Of a DNA stretch of 64,000 nucleotides, positions 59,394-64,000 are shown piece by piece. Both the position numbers and the translations under genes were made by a program. Location of the stretch: positions 62,001-126,000 of the forward strand of contig JAHZEL010000022.1 of assembly GCA_019421865.1 (NCBI GenBank), given 5' to 3'. Source of the DNA: Desulfovibrionaceae bacterium (GTDB lineage Bacteria > Desulfobacterota > Desulfovibrionia > Desulfovibrionales > Desulfovibrionaceae). Every line of letters begins with the position of its first letter. Position 1 is the first letter of the stretch. The notes beneath the pieces are model-generated. The model did no database searches. It was not told the DNA's origin and worked only from the letters and a program-made list of their open reading frames with translations.

Positions 59394-61852
59394 GTCCTGC
59401 GCTGCGCACCGTCGCTCCGCTTGCTGCGGACAAGCTTCGCCCCTCGTGGCCTGCGGAACGCATTCCGTGGAAGGACAGCCGCGACGTGCCCCGGGGCGGG
59501 CGCAGGCGTCCGGCCCAGCCGCGTGCTCTTGAGGCTCTGGAACTGGCCGTGAACATTCAGAGTTCCGGCTACAACGTGTATCTGGCCGGCTCTCCGGATC
59601 TCGGCCGCACCTACATGCTCTGCGACTTTCTGGAGCCGTTCGCCCGCCGTCAGGCCACGCCGCCGGACATTATTTACGTCAACAATTTCAAGGACGAAGA
59701 TCGTCCCGTGCTCATTCAGGTTCCGGCCGGGCAGGGCGTGCAGATGCGCGACAGCCTGAGCGCCGCCCTGCGGCAGCTTCGCGAGGATCTGCCCGCAAGG
59801 CTCGATTCCGACGCCAGTCTGCGCCGTCGCCGCGCCTGGCGCGACGAGATGCGCGAAGCCCGTTCGGCCATGGTGAAGGAACTGGAGCGCATGGCCGCGG
59901 ACAAGGGCTTTGCCCTGGACGCCGAGGAGCAGGGCTCGCTTTCGCTCTTTCCCATGAAGGAAGGGCGGCGGCTCAGCGACGAGGAAGTGGCGCAGCTCGG
60001 CTCTCCCGAACGCCAGGAATTCAAGAAGAAGGCGGATCAGCTTCTGCAGAGCATGGCGCCCTTCGTGCGGCGCATGGGCGAGCTTGAGAAGCAGCAGCAG
60101 AAAAAGGAGCAGCAGCTCGAACGCGAGGAGGCGGAATACCTGCTCGACCGTCTGGTCACGCCCGTGGCGGAAAAGGCCTGCCGCATTTCCGGCTGCGAGG
60201 AGAAAAGCGACGCGCTGCACGCCTTCTTCGACGATCTTCGCGCCGACATTCTGGATCATCTTGATCTCTTCCTGCCCCGCGACACGGCGGGCGCTCCGGG
60301 CGCGGCCGCGCATCCGGACGGGCCTTCCGCCCCGCAGGAACCCGATCTCTACCGCTACGGCGTCAACGTGATCGTGGACAACGGCGGCATGAAGGGCGCT
60401 CCCGTGGTGGTGGAGGATCACCCCACCTACGGCAACCTGCTCGGCTGCGTGGAACGCGAGTCGGAAATGGGCGCGCTCGTCACGGACTTCACGCTCATCA
60501 AGGCCGGATCCCTGCACCGGGCCAACGGCGGCTATCTCGTGCTGCACGTCAACGATCTTCTGGCCAACGGTCCGGCCTGGGAAGGGCTCATGCGCGCGCT
60601 GCGTTCCGGCGTGGCCCGCATCGAGGATCCCGACTTCAACGACACCTCGCGCGTCAAGGGCATCGAACCCGAACCCATGCCCCTGAATCTCAAGATCGTG
60701 CTCGTGGGCGAGGACGACCTTTACGAAATGCTTCTTGAGCGCGACGAGCGCTTTGCCAAGCAGTTCAAGATCAAGGCGCAGATGGCGTCGGAAACCGAAC
60801 GCACCGCGCCCGCCGTGCGCGCATGGCTGTGTCAGCTTGCCCGCATCATGGACGAGGCCGATCTTCTGCCCTTCGACCGCGAAGCGCTTGCCGGTCTGGT
60901 GGATCACGGCTCGGAACTGTGCGAGGATCACAGAAAGCTTTCCTTACGCTTTCCGCTCATGCGGGAAACGCTCATCGAGGCTTCGGCCACCGCGGCCATG
61001 AAGGGCCGGGACATGGTGGACCGCGAAAGTCTCAACGAGTCGCTGCGCGCCAGACGCCGCCGCGCCGATCTTGTGGAACAGCTCTTCATGGAAGAGTACG
61101 ACCGCGACATCATCAAGCTGCGCACGTCGGGCAGCGAGGTAGGATGCGTGAACGGCCTTGCCGTGACCACGAGCGGCGATTACGAGTTCGGTCTGCCGCA
61201 TCAGATTTCCTGCACCGTGGGCGTGGGACACGGCGGCATCATCGACCTTGAGCGCGAGGCGGAGCTCGGCGGCCCTATCCACACCAAGGCCATGATGATC
61301 CTCAAAAGCTATCTGGCCTCGCAGTTTGCGCACAACAAGCCTCTGGTGCTTTCCGGCAGTCTCTGCTTCGAGCAGAGCTACAACGGCATCGAGGGCGACT
61401 CCGCTTCGGGCGCGGAACTTGCGGCGCTGCTTTCCGCCATTTCGGAAGTGCCGCTGCGGCTTTCGCTGGCCTTTACCGGCGCGGTGAGCCAGTCCGGACA
61501 GATTATGGCCGTGGGCGGCGTCACCCGCAAGATCGAGGGCTTTTTCGAGCTGTGCTCCCGCCGCGGTCTGACCGGAGAGCAGGGCGTCATTCTGCCGCGC
61601 GACAACGTGGAGCATCTCATGCTCGACGAGCGTGTGATCAGCGCCGTGCGCGAGGGCAAGTTCGCCATCTATCCGGTGACGCACATTTCCGAGGCCATGG
61701 AACTTCTGACCGGCCTGCCTGCAGGCCGTCGCCGCAAGGACGGCACCTTCCCGAAGGACACGCTGTTCTACAAGGTGGACGAACGGCTGGCCGAACTCGG
61801 GTGGCTGGCCGAACACAGCTTCAAGACGAGACGCCGTCGTTCCCGCGCCTGA
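59390..61852 (+). CDS. Lon-like ATP-dependent protease (LonB/YcbZ family)
   Basis: An 820-residue protein with a split AAA+ domain and C-terminal S16 protease domain. The proteolytic Ser is in GDSASGAEL and the Lys in GGVTRKIEGF. The P-loop region reads LAGSPDLGRTYM, with Arg where most Walker A motifs have Lys; a long charged helical insert (about 130-290) interrupts the ATPase. A Walker B-like HRANGGYLVLHVNDLL segment follows. Relatives are often called putative ATP-dependent proteases. It is coupled to hemC by ATGA overlap, which hints at control of haem-pathway proteins, though this is only context. Confidence 0.9.
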   Translation: MSPALRTVAPLAADKLRPSWPAERIPWKDSRDVPRGGRRRPAQPRALEALELAVNIQSSGYNVYLAGSPDLGRTYMLCDFLEPFARRQATPPDIIYVNNFKDEDRPVLIQVPAGQGVQMRDSLSAALRQLREDLPARLDSDASLRRRRAWRDEMREARSAMVKELERMAADKGFALDAEEQGSLSLFPMKEGRRLSDEEVAQLGSPERQEFKKKADQLLQSMAPFVRRMGELEKQQQKKEQQLEREEAEYLLDRLVTPVAEKACRISGCEEKSDALHAFFDDLRADILDHLDLFLPRDTAGAPGAAAHPDGPSAPQEPDLYRYGVNVIVDNGGMKGAPVVVEDHPTYGNLLGCVERESEMGALVTDFTLIKAGSLHRANGGYLVLHVNDLLANGPAWEGLMRALRSGVARIEDPDFNDTSRVKGIEPEPMPLNLKIVLVGEDDLYEMLLERDERFAKQFKIKAQMASETERTAPAVRAWLCQLARIMDEADLLPFDREALAGLVDHGSELCEDHRKLSLRFPLMRETLIEASATAAMKGRDMVDRESLNESLRARRRRADLVEQLFMEEYDRDIIKLRTSGSEVGCVNGLAVTTSGDYEFGLPHQISCTVGVGHGGIIDLEREAELGGPIHTKAMMILKSYLASQFAHNKPLVLSGSLCFEQSYNGIEGDSASGAELAALLSAISEVPLRLSLAFTGAVSQSGQIMAVGGVTRKIEGFFELCSRRGLTGEQGVILPRDNVEHLMLDERVISAVREGKFAIYPVTHISEAMELLTGLPAGRRRKDGTFPKDTLFYKVDERLAELGWLAEHSFKTRRRRSRA

Positions 61853-61928
61853 CGCTCCCGGAAAGCCCCAAAGCATCGCGGACGCCCCCGGAAGCGCAGC
61901 TTCTCTTTCTCCCCTCCCATCATAAACA

Positions 61929-61965
61929 AACGGCCCCTTTTCCTTAGGAAAGGGGCCGTTTTTCG
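61929..61965. terminator. Bidirectional terminator between Lon-like gene and MFS gene
   Basis: AACGGCCCCTTT (61929-61940) with AAAGGGGCCGTT (61949-61960), flanked by A residues on the left and T residues on the right. Confidence 0.9.
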
Positions 61966-62046
61966 TACACGAGCCTGCGGGACGGGCGCGACAGCGCACG
62001 TCCCGAAACGCGGGGGCCCGGGGGAGATCATCTCCCCCGGAAAACA

Positions 62047-63219
62047 TTATTTCTCTTCCGGCTTTTTCAGGAAGCAGGAGCAGACGGCGCCCACGGCGGC
62101 GAGGGGGGTGAGCAGGTGCATGGCGGGGGAGAGGCTTCCCCAGAGGTCGGCGGCCCAGCCGAGGACGGGAGCGAACATGCCGCCCACGCTGACGGCGACG
62201 CCGAGGGTGATGCCGGAGGCGAAGCCCATGTTGCGGGAGAGGTAGCGCTGGCCGAGCACCACGAGGGAGCTGTAGGGCGCGAACAGGGCCACGGCGAGCG
62301 GGGCGAGCAGGATGGCGGCGAGGGCGGGGCTGGTCAGGAAGGGGAACACGGCGAGAAGCGGCAGGGCCAGGAAGGACGTGACGCGTATGACCTTCCGGTA
62401 GCCCCAGCGGTCGGCGGCGGCGCCTCCGGAGAGGTTGGCGGCCACGCCGAACACGGAGAAGAGCACGAGCATGAGATTGCCGGTGGAGGCGGAGGTGTGG
62501 AACACGCCCTGCCAGTAGAGGGGCAGGTAGGTGGTGAAGGCCACGGTGAGTCCCATGCGGGGCAGCAGGCAGCCGGTGAGAATGCCGAAGGCCTTCCAGT
62601 CGTTGGAGCCGGAGGCGTCGGCGGTCTTCTTCGTGCGCGCGCCGATGTTCCAGGTGGAGAGCTGCCGGAAGAGAATGGATGCCATGATGAGCGCCAGCAG
62701 GAAGAAGGCGGCGGTGCCTCTCAGGCCGAAGCCGCCTATGGTGAAGCCGCCCACGGAAAGGCCGCCTACCGCCAGCATGACGATGATCGGGCCCATGAGC
62801 ATGCCGCCGTTGCCGCCCACGGAAAAGATGCTGAGTCCCACGCCCTTGTGCTCGCCGGACACGATGTTGGCGTAGCGCGCGGCTTCGGGGTGGAACACGG
62901 CCGCGCCGCTGCCCGCCATGACGAGCGCGGCAAGCATGGTCCATTCGCTGGAAAGAAAGCCCGTAAGCGCAATGCCGGTGCCGGCCATGAGAATGCCGAG
63001 CGGAATGAACCAGCTGCGGGACATCCTGTCCGCCAGAAGTCCGAGCGCGGGCTGCACCAGCGAGGCCACGGCGGAATAGGCGAAGGCCAGCAGTCCGCAG
63101 GTCTGATAGTCGAAGCCGTGCGCCGCGGCAAGATAGGGCAGCAGGGCGGGAAGGGCGTGGGAATTGAGATCGCAGCAGAGGTGTCCGAAGGACAGGAGGA
63201 GAATCTTTCTGTAGTTCAT
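62047..63219 (-). CDS. MFS transporter, fosmidomycin-resistance (Fsr) type
   Basis: A 390-residue inner-membrane protein with 12 predicted helices. The N-terminal segment SFGHLCCDLNSHALPALLPYL resembles the Fsr family, which exports fosmidomycin-like compounds; GLLADRMSRSW is the loop 2-3 MFS motif. The second half begins near GILTGCLLPRMG. The substrate is unknown. The start MNYRKILLLS at 63219 fits the family; upstream in-frame sequence to 63279 is G/C-rich leader. Confidence 0.88.
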   Translation of the reverse strand: MNYRKILLLSFGHLCCDLNSHALPALLPYLAAAHGFDYQTCGLLAFAYSAVASLVQPALGLLADRMSRSWFIPLGILMAGTGIALTGFLSSEWTMLAALVMAGSGAAVFHPEAARYANIVSGEHKGVGLSIFSVGGNGGMLMGPIIVMLAVGGLSVGGFTIGGFGLRGTAAFFLLALIMASILFRQLSTWNIGARTKKTADASGSNDWKAFGILTGCLLPRMGLTVAFTTYLPLYWQGVFHTSASTGNLMLVLFSVFGVAANLSGGAAADRWGYRKVIRVTSFLALPLLAVFPFLTSPALAAILLAPLAVALFAPYSSLVVLGQRYLSRNMGFASGITLGVAVSVGGMFAPVLGWAADLWGSLSPAMHLLTPLAAVGAVCSCFLKKPEEK

Positions 63220-63891
63220 GGCGGAATGGGGGATGGGGAAATGTCGGAGCTTCGGCGCGTCGCGGGGGCGGGCGCACACGGGAGAGTCATGCTAGTCCAT
63301 TGCCTCCTTCGTGGCAAGAAGAGAGGGCACGGTGCCGGGGCGGGGAGGCGCGGAACTGTGAGGAGGGGGGTGAGTGTGGGGAAGCCGTGAGGGGCGCGCG
63401 GGGCGGAGGAAAACGGCCTCGGTGGCCGGAGGGGAGAACGCTGTCCGAATTTCGGGAACGCCGGGCGCTTTTCAGAGGCAGGCATGCGGGGGCGCGCCTT
63501 GCGGGAGGTATCCGGGAAGAGGGGAGCCGTTCCTTCCGTTCTCTGAGCGCAGGGGAAGTCTCAGTGGTGCAAGCTTCCGTAGCGGGAAGCTGGAGTTCCG
63601 CACTGTTGCTGCCCGGCGTGGCGGCATCCGGGGAGGACATGGCGCGAGGATGGGCGGGGAGGCGCGGAAGCGGGGCGTTTTCCCAAGGCAGGCGCGTGCA
63701 GCATATCCGGGGAAGGCACGGGCACAGATACGGCGCGGCATTTCCGGCGGGGAATTTCCCGAAAGCGCGCGTCAGTCCTCCGCGGCAGCGCGCACAAAAA
63801 AAGGGCGCCCGGCCTTCCGCCTGCAACGCTGTCTTCTCTTCGTTGCCGGAGCTGGGCCTTGCCGGGCGTCCTTCGTGTCTTTGCCGTGAGA
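63220..63891. other. G-rich intergenic region
   Basis: About 670 bases between two minus-strand genes. The plus strand is G/A-rich from about 63310 to 63720 with many G-tracts. Seven A residues at 63797-63803 (a T-run on the minus strand) follow a weak GC-rich stem and may end the partial gene to the right. No gene recognised. Confidence 0.55.
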
Positions 63892-64000
63892 TTACTTTCT
63901 GAACGCGCCGAATCCTTCCTTCAGCAGGTTCCTGGCCTTCTCTTCCACGCCTTTTGCCTCGCCGGCGGCCTTTTCTCCGCCCTTCAGAAGCAGCGCTCCG
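63892..64000 (-). CDS. C-terminal fragment of a lysine-rich helical protein (cut by window edge)
   Basis: Only the last 35 residues are present (GALLLKGGEKAAGEAKGVEE, then KARNLLKEGFGAFRK). They look like a charged amphipathic helix. The 5' part lies outside the window, so the product cannot be named. Confidence 0.6.
   Translation of the reverse strand, partial: GALLLKGGEKAAGEAKGVEEKARNLLKEGFGAFRK

Overview
The window is 64 kb of GC-rich bacterial chromosome, most likely from a Desulfovibrionaceae member (Desulfovibrio, Bilophila or Mailhella type anaerobe). Three things point there: an Rnf operon headed by a decaheme cytochrome c, an operon of NifX-like and ferredoxin-containing MinD-type ATPases resembling the Desulfovibrio orange-protein (ORP) locus, and type III glutamine synthetase. 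Several ferredoxin-flavoprotein fusions fit an anaerobe. No rRNA, tRNA, CRISPR array, insertion sequence or integrase was seen. I found 52 protein genes, two of them cut by the window edges.

Layout. 1-1.4 kb: feoA and the 5' part of feoB (ferrous iron uptake) behind a candidate Fur-type promoter. 1.9-5.2 kb: an ORP-like operon (DUF134/NifX regulator, two ferredoxin-MinD ATPases, a NifX protein, a degenerate receiver protein) with a near-perfect palindrome at its promoter. 6.1-7.9 kb: an AT-rich segment with DnaA-box-like sites, then dnaA, which is not linked to dnaN or gyrB. 9.1-15 kb: a flavin-ferredoxin fusion, a dicarboxylate/amino acid symporter, GrpB, an S24 repressor divergent from a small basic protein, and a NifA-like sigma-54 activator. 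15.4-26.1 kb: a minus-strand run amtB-glnB-glnA(type III)-gltB-dapF-dapL that takes up ammonium, fixes it into glutamine and glutamate, and passes glutamate nitrogen to meso-diaminopimelate. Its leader is rich in inverted repeats. 26.9-34.7 kb: an exported PNPOx-like protein, then apbE and the rnf operon (cytochrome-rnfC-D-G-E-A-B-apbE). 35.6-46.8 kb: housekeeping and envelope genes (phosphodiesterase, lplA, ligA, a two-domain Mop protein, a DUF368 lipid-carrier translocase, cardiolipin synthase, a DUF533 protein). 46.8-56.4 kb: an FMN reductase, ychF, ubiE/menG with a small coupled gene, PBP1A, gatB, nadK and an outer-membrane barrel. 57.4-63.2 kb: gmhA-fmdB, hemC-Lon-like protease, and a Fsr-type MFS exporter.

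Notable points. The RnfC sequence lacks the glycine-rich NADH/FMN loop of canonical RnfC, and RnfD lacks an obvious flavinylation Thr. Together with the decaheme cytochrome this suggests an Rnf that exchanges electrons with periplasmic cytochromes rather than NADH. The amtB leader can form alternative pairings next to the start codon, and its opposite strand ends in an intrinsic terminator, so it may be a regulatory RNA locus. Many intergenic regions are long (0.4-1.2 kb) and strongly purine- or pyrimidine-skewed, with G-runs, and several carry short dispersed or tandem repeats.
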